Positions 9,086 through 16,452 of a stretch of 19,879 bases of DNA are shown here, piece by piece. Position 1 is the first letter of the stretch, and every line of letters starts with the position of its first letter. Location: positions 1 through 19,879 of the forward strand of contig JAGVII010000270.1 in NCBI GenBank assembly GCA_020056155.1. Direction: 5' to 3'. A program made the translations under genes and the position numbers. The notes beneath the pieces were generated by a model. The model did not search any database and was not told the origin of the DNA. It saw nothing but the letters and a program-made list of their open reading frames with translations. The stretch comes from Afipia sp. GTDB lineage: Bacteria > Pseudomonadota > Alphaproteobacteria > Rhizobiales > Xanthobacteraceae.

Positions 9086-9507
9086 TCAGGCGCCACCAAT
9101 GAGGATACCCACACCCAAGACAATGGTCCCTCCGAGTACGATCTGGAAAGCGGCCTGGAGGAACGGCGTATCCATGTATTTCGCACGCACGTACGCTATA
9201 GCCCAAAGTTCGACGAACACGACCGCGCCCGCAGGAGCCATCGTCGGATAGCGCCTCGGCGAAGCCCATGCTGATACCCGCTCCGATCGACGCCGCCAGA
9301 CCTACTAGAAACGTTTGCCAGTTGTGATGGGTGGCGAAAGCCGCCGCAAAAAGCGGCGCAAGTGTCGACACCGAGCCATCCATAAGGCCTGCGAGACCGG
9401 GCTGCACGTATTGCAGAACGAACATGCGCTTGCTGGTTTTGTCTTCCTCCGCGCGGACGTCCGGGGTTAGAAGTGTGTCGCTGAGCTTCGCTGCAATGTC
9501 TTCGTGC
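9086..9507 (-). pseudogene. Remnant of an MbfA/VIT1-type iron transporter, truncated and internally deleted
   Basis: Reading from about 9507 down, the frame gives [33 protein letters not shown] and [20 protein letters not shown], which are hallmark blocks of the membrane domain of the MbfA (ferritin-like/VIT) iron exporters. After DDGS (near 9235) this frame loses all similarity. A shifted frame resumes with [19 protein letters not shown] and [20 protein letters not shown], then TGA at 9086-9088, the normal C-terminus. A middle piece of roughly 50 residues has thus been deleted out of frame. The N-terminal ferritin-like domain is absent because the sequence changes abruptly to cytochrome b561 DNA at about 9507-9525. 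The stop lies 60 bp from the transposon end. It is not functional. Confidence 0.85.
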
Positions 9508-9812
9508 CCCTTGGCTCGGAAGGTTCGCATTGGCTGCTCTATGCGCTGGTTTTTATCACCACATTGACGGGTTGGTTCTTCGCATCGTTTCGTGGTTGGC
9601 ACATTTCGTTTTTATTTGCGGTGCCGCTACCGATGCTGACCAATTCCGACGCTACGGTTGGTCGTGTGATCGGCGGTTGGCATCAAATCGCGGAATGGGG
9701 CTTGCTCATCACTATCGTAATTCACGTCGCGGCGGTATTGATACATCTGTTTCTGATTAGAGACCGGGTCATGCAACGGATGCTTCCTCTCGCCCGGACC
9801 TTTCGATCTTGA
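9504..9812 (+). pseudogene. C-terminal fragment of a cytochrome b561-family protein
   Basis: The frame from about 9520 reads [42 protein letters not shown] and RDRVMQRMLP. This is the last half of a prokaryotic cytochrome b561 (two membrane helices with haem-ligand histidines, then the usual RDxVxxRMLP end). The first helices are missing. A GTG at 9504 would allow about 102 residues to be made, but it has no ribosome site and overlaps the end of the iron-transporter remnant on the opposite strand. The two truncated genes share one breakpoint, which shows that a deletion or rearrangement joined them. Confidence 0.8.
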
Positions 9813-10120
9813 ATTTACGCGAGCGCGTACTTCCGCCGCAGGTCTACCTCGAAACCGATGAATTACCGGCATTTCAAGAATCGCGCTGCGCAGCTGATGC
9901 TTCTCGCATAGGTAGTTTTCTCCAGTCTCATCGCTATGGATGGCGACGGGCAAGATCGGAAGCTTTTGAAGAGGAGCCCGACCGACGCGCGCGACCCAAC
10001 GCCGCGCCGATACGCCCCAACTCGGCCAGGCGCAAATGGCCCGACCGGCTCACTTCCAATTTTGTAGCGAACCTATCTAGCCTCAGTCAGTGCCTGGGAT
10101 AATCGCACAGCGGAGACGGG
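9813..10120. other. Stretch with no recognisable gene
   Basis: Short frames occur on both strands, but none has a recognisable motif, a good ribosome site or a continuation into its neighbours. I see no repeat, tRNA or terminator. It lies between two degraded gene fragments, so it is probably decayed sequence. Confidence 0.4.
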
Positions 10121-10318
10121 TCATGTCGGCTGCAGCGCCATTCCACAGATGGGACAGCTACCCGGGCCTATCTGCCGGATCTTCGGATGCATCGGGCAGG
10201 TGCAGATGGTGCCCTCGGGAACGTCCGCCGACCGTAGGGTCACGGACTTGTCGAGACACTGTTGCGGCGTGGCCGCGAACTTGGTGCGGCAACCAGCCGA
10301 ACAGAAATGACGTCTCGC
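10121..10318 (-). pseudogene. Fragment of a CopA-type copper P1B-ATPase (YHS and metal-binding motifs)
   Basis: The translation contains FCSAGCRTKFAATPQQ, the second half of a YHS domain, and then VPEGTICTCPMHPKIRQ and GSCPICGMALQP, the Cys/His heavy-metal-binding motif found at the N-terminus of many bacterial copper ATPases. It stops with TGA directly after this motif, so the membrane and ATPase domains are missing. The upstream YHS half with its CGM motif is also absent, because similarity ends near 10318, shortly before the csoR-like gene on the other strand. A free-standing small metal-binding protein is possible, but the half-domain at its start argues for a remnant. Confidence 0.7.
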
Positions 10319-10342
10319 CGCAACCCATACCTGTAGGGGCAT

Positions 10343-10621
10343 ATGGAAATGTGCAAAGACATCAAGACGTCCTGTCAAAAACGCCTGAGCCCAATCGAGG
10401 GACGAGTGCGAGGCTTGTCCAAGATGGTCGACGAGGAACGGTACTGCATCGACATCGTGACGCAGATATCCGCCGTCCGGGCCGCACTGCGGCGCGTCGA
10501 GGAGGAGGTCAAGGATCACGTCTCGCACCGCGTCGAACATGCGACCGCGAGTGGCGACAAGGCGAATCAGCGCTAGAAGATTGCGGTACTGATGGCCGTC
10601 ATAGGACGTGCGGAACGATGA
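10343..10621 (+). pseudogene. csoR: Decaying CsoR/RcnR-family metal-sensing repressor
   Basis: KRLSPIEGRVRGLSKM, EERYCIDIVTQISAVRAALRRVEEEV and DHVSH-VEHATASGDKANQ identify the all-helical CsoR/RcnR family, which represses copper (or nickel, cobalt, formaldehyde) genes until ligand binds. The frame stops at TAG (10574-10576) after 77 residues. Reading on gives KIAVLMAVIGRAER and TGA at 10619-10621, clearly the family's normal C-terminal helix, so TAG replaces a sense codon. The ligand set Cys-His-Cys is also broken: C35 and H59 remain, but position 63 is Arg instead of the usual Cys. GGGG lies 3 nt before the ATG. The 77-residue product might still fold, but it is unlikely to be a normal copper sensor. 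Confidence 0.75.
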
Positions 10622-10710
10622 TCATCCGGTCCGGTTCCGTCTTGGCGGCCGGAGCTTTCGCGGCTATGTTTCCGAATCCTAACTGGGTAAATCGAAAGTA
10701 TTGACGCGGA

Positions 10711-11190
10711 ATGTTCGTCGGCCTTACCAGGACGCAGCGGTTGAGGGCAGGATGGCTGGTTGCCCTAGCCTATCTGTTTTGCGTGCTGGCCCCGACGATC
10801 TCCTTCGCGTTGCCCGGCGGTCATGCCACACCCTATTGTCTGACCGACGACGATCAAGGGCCCGGCGTGGTCCATGTGCACAAGGAAGGCATCGTGCCGC
10901 ATGTCCACAAGGACGGACATCTCCATGATCACTCCGGCATCCAAAGCCATGCGCATGCCGCAGGGGAGCATCACGCGAATCCGATCGCGTTGAATGACGG
11001 CTCTAGCCCCGCGAAGGCACCGCATTCGTCGGACGGAAAATGCTGCGGCCTGATGTGCGTCACCGCGCTTCCTGCGACGCTCGTCGACGTGGCAAAGCCA
11101 TTGGTGCCGAAGGCCGTGCGCGAGGCCGAAAGCTACCGGAAGCTGACCGACAACGCGCCCCCACAGCGCTATCGCCCCCCCATTTCCTGA
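10711..11190 (+). CDS. His-rich secreted or membrane-anchored protein, probably metal-binding
   Basis: This protein has 159 residues and I do not recognise a family with certainty. Residues 12-33 form a hydrophobic segment (GWLVALAYLFCVLAPTISFA) that works as a signal peptide or anchor. The mature part has a dense His run at about 55-92 (VHVHKEG, PHVHKDGHLHDH, HAHAAGEHH) and then a cysteine cluster DGKCCGLMCVTALPA near 110-125, an arrangement seen in small DUF2946-like proteins of copper loci. Copper or another soft metal ion is the likely ligand (inference). It is the first gene of the long plus-strand block, so it may be the promoter-proximal gene of the operon. The start is not secure because the upstream ribosome site is weak. 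Confidence 0.65.
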   Translation: MFVGLTRTQRLRAGWLVALAYLFCVLAPTISFALPGGHATPYCLTDDDQGPGVVHVHKEGIVPHVHKDGHLHDHSGIQSHAHAAGEHHANPIALNDGSSPAKAPHSSDGKCCGLMCVTALPATLVDVAKPLVPKAVREAESYRKLTDNAPPQRYRPPIS

Positions 11191-11268
11191 TCTGACCAAG
11201 TGTGACGCGGTGCTGCGCCCGTTCAGGGTACGCGCACCTGTAGTTCATCGTCAGTTCAGGAAAGTATT

Positions 11269-11562
11269 ATGTCAGCGCAGATTGGGGCGACTTCCGCCGC
11301 CGTTGGTTCGGTGGTGGGCAGACTATTCGAAATCAGGTTTGGAGCATTCGCGGGACTGGCCTTTGCGGCCATGATGCTCGGCGGCTGCGTGCTGCCTACT
11401 GCGCCGCTGGTCGGCAAAGATCCCGCGGATCCCGGCGCGAAGGTCGCAGGCGTCGGCTACCGGTCGAGCATAGCGCCTTACAGCAGCCTGCGTCCGACGG
11501 TGCCGTCCGGTTGGAAGGAACAGAACCAACGCGTCACTCCGACGCCGAAGTCCGGGCAATAG
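11269..11562 (+). CDS. Small lipoprotein of the copper locus, unknown function
   Basis: This protein has 97 residues. A hydrophobic stretch ends in the lipobox MLGGC with the lipidated Cys at 40, so it should be anchored to a membrane on the periplasmic side. The N-terminus before the hydrophobic core is long (about 25 residues); an internal ATG is possible but lacks a better ribosome site, whereas AGGAAAG precedes the chosen ATG. The mature part is short, rich in Pro and Gly, and ends in a polar tail. No domain is recognised. It is 9 bp upstream of the TolC-like gene, which points to a role as a partner of the export channel or of periplasmic copper handling. Confidence 0.7.
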   Translation: MSAQIGATSAAVGSVVGRLFEIRFGAFAGLAFAAMMLGGCVLPTAPLVGKDPADPGAKVAGVGYRSSIAPYSSLRPTVPSGWKEQNQRVTPTPKSGQ

Positions 11563-11571
11563 GAGCGTCCC

Positions 11572-13038
11572 ATGACAAACATCGACTACGTCGGGCATCG
11601 CCGTTCGCTCCCAGTCGCTCGCAGACATCGTGCAATATTGGCAGTCTCGATCTCGCTTTTGCTTTCCGGCTGCGCCACGTTTTCGCCTGATGGCGGCATG
11701 ACGGCCGTGGCCGACATCGCCAGCAACACGATCAAGAAGGACGTGATCGCGATCCGCTCGGTGGACGACGCGCAACGGGCGGACGACAGCGTCAAGCGCC
11801 TGCTGCACCGGACGCTCAACGTCGAAACCGCGGTTCAGATCGCGCTGCTCAACAATCGTGGGCTGCAGGCGGCCTACAACGAATTGGCGCTGGCGGAAGC
11901 AGACCTTGTTCAGGAGAGTCTGCCGCCGAACCCGACCTTCTCGATCTCGCGGATCGCGGGCGGCGGCACGGTCGAGATTGAGCGTCAAGTCGTCGGCGAC
12001 ATTCTCGCGCTGGCAACGCTGCCGTTCCGCTCGGAGATCGCAAGACAACGGTTCCGGCAGGCGCAACTACGGGCCGCACTGGAGACGCTGCGGCTCGCGT
12101 CCGATGTTCGGCGATTCTATTACCGTGCGGTTGCCGCCAATGAATTGGTCGGTTTGTTGACCGACGCGAAATCGACGGCGGAGTCCACCGCCAAGCTGGC
12201 TTCGAAGCTTGGCGAAACCGGTTCGCTCAACAAACTCGATCAAGCCCGCGAGCAGGTGTTCTACGCAGAGACGACCGCGGATCTCGCTTCCACGCGTCAG
12301 GAGGCGACCAGCTCGCGCGAGCGGCTCGCCCGACTCCTGGGCCTTTGGGACGGAGGCCTTGCCTTCCGGCTTCCGAAGGCACTCCCGGTGCCGCCGCGCC
12401 GCCCATCTGCGCTGCCTCTGATCGAGGTCGATGCAGTGACGCATCGGATCGACCTGCAGATTGCCCGGATCGAACTCGTTGCGCTCGCGAAGGCGCTCAA
12501 TCTGACGGAAGCCAGCCGTTTCGTCACACTGCTCGATGTTGCGGGAATTGCGAAGACCACCAGGGATCCCGATGGCTCCCGGTTTCGCGAGCGCGGCTTC
12601 GATATCCAATTCCAGATTCCGATCTTCGATGGCGGTGAGGTCCGGGTCCGGCAGGCCAGCGAGACCTACAACCAGGCCTTTAATCGGCTGACGGAGAAGG
12701 CCGTCAACGTGCGTTCGGAGGCAAGGGATGCCTACCGCGTCTACCGCTCGACCTACGAGATCGCCGGACAGTACCAGCGCGAGGTTCTGCCACTCCGAAA
12801 AATTATCACCGAGGAGATGCAACTACGGTTCAGCAGCATGCAGGTCGACGTCTTCGCCCTGTTGACCGAGGCACGGCAACGCATCGCCTCGCTGCGCGCC
12901 GGAATCCAAGCCAAACGCGACTTTTGGTTGGCGCAATCCGACCTGCAGACCGCCATCAACGGTGGCGGCTCTGGAGACACTCAGAAGGAATCCCGCCCCA
13001 CGACCACCGCCCAAGCGGGCGGTGGCGGCGGCCATTGA
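11572..13038 (+). CDS. TolC-family outer-membrane efflux lipoprotein
   Basis: This is a 488-residue outer-membrane factor of the CusC/TolC type. The signal peptide ends in LLLSGC (lipidated Cys34). Two homologous halves follow, with the usual coiled-coil helices. The first half contains LNVETAVQIALLNNRGLQAAYNELALAEADL and ESLPPNPTFSI. The second carries QIPIFDGGEVRVRQASETYNQA, where the IFDGG block is typical of the family. The C-terminal tail is Gly-rich and ends GGGGGH. AGGAG lies 6 nt upstream of the ATG. No RND pump or membrane-fusion gene is visible in this window, so the channel's pump is either elsewhere or absent. The stop codon shares a base with an ATG in the multicopper oxidase frame (TGATG). 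Confidence 0.92.
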   Translation: MTNIDYVGHRRSLPVARRHRAILAVSISLLLSGCATFSPDGGMTAVADIASNTIKKDVIAIRSVDDAQRADDSVKRLLHRTLNVETAVQIALLNNRGLQAAYNELALAEADLVQESLPPNPTFSISRIAGGGTVEIERQVVGDILALATLPFRSEIARQRFRQAQLRAALETLRLASDVRRFYYRAVAANELVGLLTDAKSTAESTAKLASKLGETGSLNKLDQAREQVFYAETTADLASTRQEATSSRERLARLLGLWDGGLAFRLPKALPVPPRRPSALPLIEVDAVTHRIDLQIARIELVALAKALNLTEASRFVTLLDVAGIAKTTRDPDGSRFRERGFDIQFQIPIFDGGEVRVRQASETYNQAFNRLTEKAVNVRSEARDAYRVYRSTYEIAGQYQREVLPLRKIITEEMQLRFSSMQVDVFALLTEARQRIASLRAGIQAKRDFWLAQSDLQTAINGGGSGDTQKESRPTTTAQAGGGGGH

Positions 13039-13049
13039 TGGAGACGAGC

Positions 13050-14429
13050 ATGCTATCGCGAAGAGGATTTCTCGGTACCGCAGCGCTGATGAGCGCCAGC
13101 GCCGTGAGCGGTCGTGTCCAGGCGGCCAACATTCCGGAAGCGCCGATCATGGACAAGGTGACGATGCAGCCGCCGCTGCATCCGACCAGCGGTCCGGATT
13201 ATCGACCGGTCGTGACGCTGAACGGCTGGTCGCTGCCCTGGCGGATGAACGGCGACTGGAAGGAATACCATCTCGTCGCGGAGCCCGTGGTGCGGGAGTT
13301 CGCCGACGGCATGAAGGCATATCTGTGGGGTTACAACGGCCAGGCGCCGGGCCCGACGATCGAGGCCGTCGAAGGCGACAAGGTCCGCATCTTCGTCACC
13401 AACAAGCTGCCCGAGCATACGACTGTGCACTGGCACGGCATGATCGTGCCGAACGGCATGGACGGCGTCGGCGGTCTCAATCAGCCGCATATCAAGACCG
13501 GCAAGACCTTCGTCTACGAGTTCGAGATGAAGAACAGCGGCACGTTCATGTATCACCCGCACTCCGACGAGATGGTGCAGATGGCGATGGGCATGATGGG
13601 CATGGTCATCGTGCACCCGCGCGACCCGGCGTTCCGTCCTGTGGATCGCGACTTCGTCTTCATCATGAGCACCTACGACATCGATCCCAGCACCTATCTG
13701 CCGAAGGTCAACGAGATGACCAACTTCAACATGTGGACCTGGAACAGCCGGGTGTTTCCGGGGATCGATCCGTTGCCGGTCCGTCTTGGCGACAAGGTTC
13801 GTGTCCGCATCGGCAATCTCACTATGACCAACCATCCCATCCATCTGCACGGCCACCACTTTGCCGTCAGCTGCACCGACGGCGGCTGGGTTCCTGAAAG
13901 CGCGCAATGGCCGGAGACGACGACCGACGTACCTGTCGGCGCGGTTCGTGCGTTCGACGTCGTCGCCGACAATCCCGGCGACTGGGCGTTTCACTGCCAC
14001 AAGTCGCATCACACCATGAACGCCATGGGACACGATATGCGCAACATGATTGGCGTCTCGAAGAAGGATTTGGCCAAAGCGGTCGGCAAGCTCGCACCTG
14101 ACGCCATGGTGATGGGTTCGACGGGCATGGCGATGGGCGAGATGGAAATGCCCGCGCCGGACAACACGCTGCCGATGATGACGGGCTCCGGACAATTCGG
14201 GCCGATCGAGATGGGTGGCATGTTCACGGTGATGAAGATCCGCGAAGGCATGGCGCGCGACGATTACAGCGACCCCGGTCCCTACAAAAATCCGCAGGGC
14301 ACCGTCGCCTATGAGGTCGATGCTCCATCTGCGGAGCCTGCCCGGCAGGACGGCGGCAAAGACAAGGGCGGGGCGACGGAGATGAAAAGCATGAAGGGAA
14401 TGAAAGGCATGAAGATGAAGGGGATGTGA
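13050..14429 (+). CDS. Tat-exported two-domain multicopper oxidase with Met-rich tail
   Basis: This periplasmic copper oxidase probably oxidises Cu(I) or phenols. It has 459 residues. The start MLSRRGFLGTAALM carries a twin-arginine signal (SRRGFLG). Four copper motifs are present: HWHG at 127-130, HPH at 169-171, HPIHLHGHH from 262, and HCH-xxx-H-xxxx-M from 315 (H321 and M326 complete the type 1 site). Only about 93 residues separate the second and third motifs, so there are two cupredoxin domains, not three. Residues after 350 are rich in Met and Gly, and the last 15 are a Lys-Met-Gly repeat ending MKMKGM. GGAG lies 6 nt before the ATG at 13050; an ATG at 13038, overlapping the TolC stop, is the alternative and adds four residues. 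Confidence 0.92.
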   Translation: MLSRRGFLGTAALMSASAVSGRVQAANIPEAPIMDKVTMQPPLHPTSGPDYRPVVTLNGWSLPWRMNGDWKEYHLVAEPVVREFADGMKAYLWGYNGQAPGPTIEAVEGDKVRIFVTNKLPEHTTVHWHGMIVPNGMDGVGGLNQPHIKTGKTFVYEFEMKNSGTFMYHPHSDEMVQMAMGMMGMVIVHPRDPAFRPVDRDFVFIMSTYDIDPSTYLPKVNEMTNFNMWTWNSRVFPGIDPLPVRLGDKVRVRIGNLTMTNHPIHLHGHHFAVSCTDGGWVPESAQWPETTTDVPVGAVRAFDVVADNPGDWAFHCHKSHHTMNAMGHDMRNMIGVSKKDLAKAVGKLAPDAMVMGSTGMAMGEMEMPAPDNTLPMMTGSGQFGPIEMGGMFTVMKIREGMARDDYSDPGPYKNPQGTVAYEVDAPSAEPARQDGGKDKGGATEMKSMKGMKGMKMKGM

Positions 14430-14476
14430 GCGCGAGGTTCAGACCGAATGTTTCAACCGAACGAAGGAGACGCGAC

Positions 14477-14959
14477 ATGAAAGAACTGCATCGAACTGGC
14501 ATCGCATTATTTGCAACGCTGCTCTTGGCGGCGCCGGCATGGGCCGGGGCAGGGCCTGCCGGACATCAGGACGACACGTTTTCGGCTGGTGAGCCGGGCG
14601 AAGCGAGCAAACCAGCACGGATCGTTCAAGTGACGATGGGCGAAGCCGACGGCAAGATGACGTTCACGCCGAACAAGATCGAGGTCAAAAAAGGCGAGCA
14701 GATCAAGTTCATGCTGCGCAACAACGGCGAACTCGACCACGAATTCATTCTCGCGACCACTGCCGAAAATCTCAAGCATGCCGAGTCGATGAAGAAGAAT
14801 CCCGACATGGAACACGATGATCCGAACGGCAAGCGCCTCGCGCCGAAGAAGACGGGCGAAATCGTCTGGAGATTCACCAAAGCAGGAGAATTCGAATATT
14901 CATGCCTGATCCCGGGACATCGGGAAGCGGGGATGATCGGCACGGTCGTCGTCAAGTGA
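14477..14959 (+). CDS. Periplasmic cupredoxin (type 1 copper protein)
   Basis: This protein has 160 residues, with a Sec signal peptide (ALFATLLLAAPAWA) followed by a plastocyanin-like fold. Type 1 copper ligands are visible: H88 in ELDHEF, C143 in YSCLIPGH, H148 and M153 (Cys-x4-His-x4-Met). The acidic and lysine-rich middle (AESMKKNPDMEHDD) is usual in copper-locus cupredoxins. It could shuttle electrons or Cu(I) to and from the multicopper oxidase encoded just upstream. AAGGAG precedes the ATG at 14477 with good spacing. An upstream in-frame ATG at 14426 overlaps the oxidase stop, but its product would begin with non-signal residues, so I rejected it. Confidence 0.93.
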   Translation: MKELHRTGIALFATLLLAAPAWAGAGPAGHQDDTFSAGEPGEASKPARIVQVTMGEADGKMTFTPNKIEVKKGEQIKFMLRNNGELDHEFILATTAENLKHAESMKKNPDMEHDDPNGKRLAPKKTGEIVWRFTKAGEFEYSCLIPGHREAGMIGTVVVK

Positions 14960-14991
14960 CTCGCATGATGTTTGCCGCGCAAGGAGAAACC

Positions 14992-16065
14992 TTGGACGAA
15001 TGCCAAATCGACTGCGTGCCGGACGACGGTTGGCACGCAGCGATGGGTGCGTTTGCCGACGTCCACTACGAACAGACGGCAATCTACGGCTCCGGACAAC
15101 GGGGCGAACGATCGAGCCATATTCTGCTGCGACGCGAGAGCACTCCCGTCGCAGGTGCCCGGATCGGATTGTATCTCGTGCCTTATCTCGGCCGCGGCAT
15201 GGCGCTCGTGCGCTTCGCGCCTTTCTGGCGCCCCTTTGACGTTGCTCCCGACCCGGGGCGCTACCGGACGGTGGTGGGAGCGTTGGTGGACGAATATTGT
15301 CGGCGGCGAAAGCTTTACCTCGTCCTCCGTCCGCGTCCCCATCCGGACTTCTATCCGATCGAAGCGCAAATTCTGACCGAAATGGGTCTTACGGACTCCA
15401 AGTCATCGATGCTTGACCGCTATTTCGTCGATGCGTCGCTCGACGAGGCGGAGCAGCAGAAAAGCCTGGATCAGCGATGGCGCTACAATCTCCGCAAGGG
15501 TCTTGCGCACGGCCTTGACGTTCGTATCGGTGACGCTCCGGCCGACATCAAGACCTTCCAGGACGTCTATGCCGAGATGGTTCGGCGCAAGAACCTGAAC
15601 TATCCGGGCGTCGATCTGCCCGCATCCATTCCGGACCTGATGCGGCTTCCGGAGCGAATGAAGATGCGCATTGCCTTGGCGTATCACGGCGGAAAGCCGA
15701 TCGGCGGCATCGCATTCAGCGTCGTGGGCGATCTCGCCTATTACGTCTTCGGTGCGACGAGCGACGAGGCGACCACACTGAACGCCGGCTACGTCCTGCA
15801 ATGGCACGTCATGCGCTGGCTGCGGGAGAACACGAAGGTGCGCTGGTACGAACTCGGCGGGCCCGGCGATCCGGGAATCCGGCAATTCAAAAAGGGACTC
15901 GCGGGCAAACGTGGCGTTCTGCTTGCCGTCCGGGAATTTCACTACTGCCCCGACGTGACCGCGCGCGTGGTCGTGGGAGGACTGTTCGCCCTCCGTGACG
16001 CGCGCAACAGGATCCAGCGCTGGCAGCGTGAAAGAAGGCCTTCCGAGGGAAGGCGCAGTAACTGA
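14992..16065 (+). CDS. FemAB/GNAT-like acyl- or aminoacyl-transferase
   Basis: This is a cytosolic protein of about 357 residues in the GNAT-fold group that includes FemAB and the Acetyltransf_6 (BioF2-like) family. Evidence is the N-terminal half with GARIGLYLVPYLGRGMALVRFAPF, and a C-terminal half with RWRYNLRKGLAHGLDVRIG, RIALAYHGGKPIGGIAFSVV and YELGGPGDPGIRQFKKGL, the last being the typical FemAB C-terminal motif. Such proteins acylate or aminoacylate cell-envelope precursors or small metabolites; the substrate here is unknown. I favour the TTG start at 14992 because AAGGAG lies 5 nt upstream. The ATG at 14965 would add nine residues and has no ribosome site. Its place between two copper proteins is striking. 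Confidence 0.8.
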   Translation: MDECQIDCVPDDGWHAAMGAFADVHYEQTAIYGSGQRGERSSHILLRRESTPVAGARIGLYLVPYLGRGMALVRFAPFWRPFDVAPDPGRYRTVVGALVDEYCRRRKLYLVLRPRPHPDFYPIEAQILTEMGLTDSKSSMLDRYFVDASLDEAEQQKSLDQRWRYNLRKGLAHGLDVRIGDAPADIKTFQDVYAEMVRRKNLNYPGVDLPASIPDLMRLPERMKMRIALAYHGGKPIGGIAFSVVGDLAYYVFGATSDEATTLNAGYVLQWHVMRWLRENTKVRWYELGGPGDPGIRQFKKGLAGKRGVLLAVREFHYCPDVTARVVVGGLFALRDARNRIQRWQRERRPSEGRRSN

Positions 16066-16077
16066 AGAGGAATGAAA

Positions 16078-16383
16078 ATGAAAAAGCGCAACTTCATGGC
16101 GGGAATTCTCGCGATCTCTTTCGCTTTGTCGTCCGCCGCTGCAATGGCGCAGGCCGACCTGGCCAAGGGCGAAGTCAAGAAGATTGACGAGTCCGCTGGC
16201 AAGATCACCTTGAAGCACGGGCCGATCAAGAACCTCGACATGGACGAGGACGGCATGACGATGGTGTTCCGCGTTCAGGACCCGGCGATGCTCAAACAGG
16301 TCAAGGTCGGCGACAAAGTGCAATTCCAGGCCGAACGGGCAACGGCTGGCATCACCGTCACCAAGATCGAGAAGCAGAAATAG
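16078..16383 (+). CDS. CusF-like periplasmic copper-binding protein
   Basis: This small exported protein has 101 residues and a signal peptide (FMAGILAISFALSSAAAMAQA), followed by a CusF-type OB-fold. The pattern KGEVKKIDESAGKITLKHGPIKNL-DMDEDGMTMVFRV aligns with the CusF copper site. The His (HGPI) and the two Met (GMTMVF) are present, but the Trp that caps Cu(I) in E. coli CusF is replaced by an acidic residue, and the His-Met spacing is two residues longer. It probably carries Cu(I) to the efflux channel or oxidase. The start is ATG 16078, 7 nt after AGAGG. ATG 16072, two codons upstream, is also possible but is almost on top of the ribosome site. Confidence 0.88.
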   Translation: MKKRNFMAGILAISFALSSAAAMAQADLAKGEVKKIDESAGKITLKHGPIKNLDMDEDGMTMVFRVQDPAMLKQVKVGDKVQFQAERATAGITVTKIEKQK

Positions 16384-16395
16384 CACCCGGCTTTT

Positions 16396-16427
16396 CGACG
16401 CCGTCGGCCTCAGGTTCGGCGGCGTCG
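16396..16427. repeat. 8-bp GC-rich inverted repeat between the CusF-like and FkbM genes
   Basis: CGACGCCG and CGGCGTCG are separated by 16 bp in the 69-bp gap between these genes. No T-run follows. It may act as an RNA-processing or stabilising hairpin within the operon message. Confidence 0.35.
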
Positions 16428-16452
16428 GATGCGGCGGAGCAGGAGTTTTAGG

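Noticed and set aside
10322..10345. A CsoR-type operator around ATACCTGTAGGGGCATAT
   Set aside because: Only four-base outer arms and a short G-run match; this is too weak without a binding model for this regulator.
10685..10740. TTGACG with TACCAG 18 bp downstream as promoter for the His-rich protein gene
   Set aside because: The -10 would lie inside the coding sequence from the chosen start, and the match to consensus is poor.
13053..14195. A 380-codon minus-strand frame opposite the multicopper oxidase
   Set aside because: Its His/Arg-rich low-complexity translation is typical of a shadow of GC-rich coding sequence; the plus strand has all four copper motifs.
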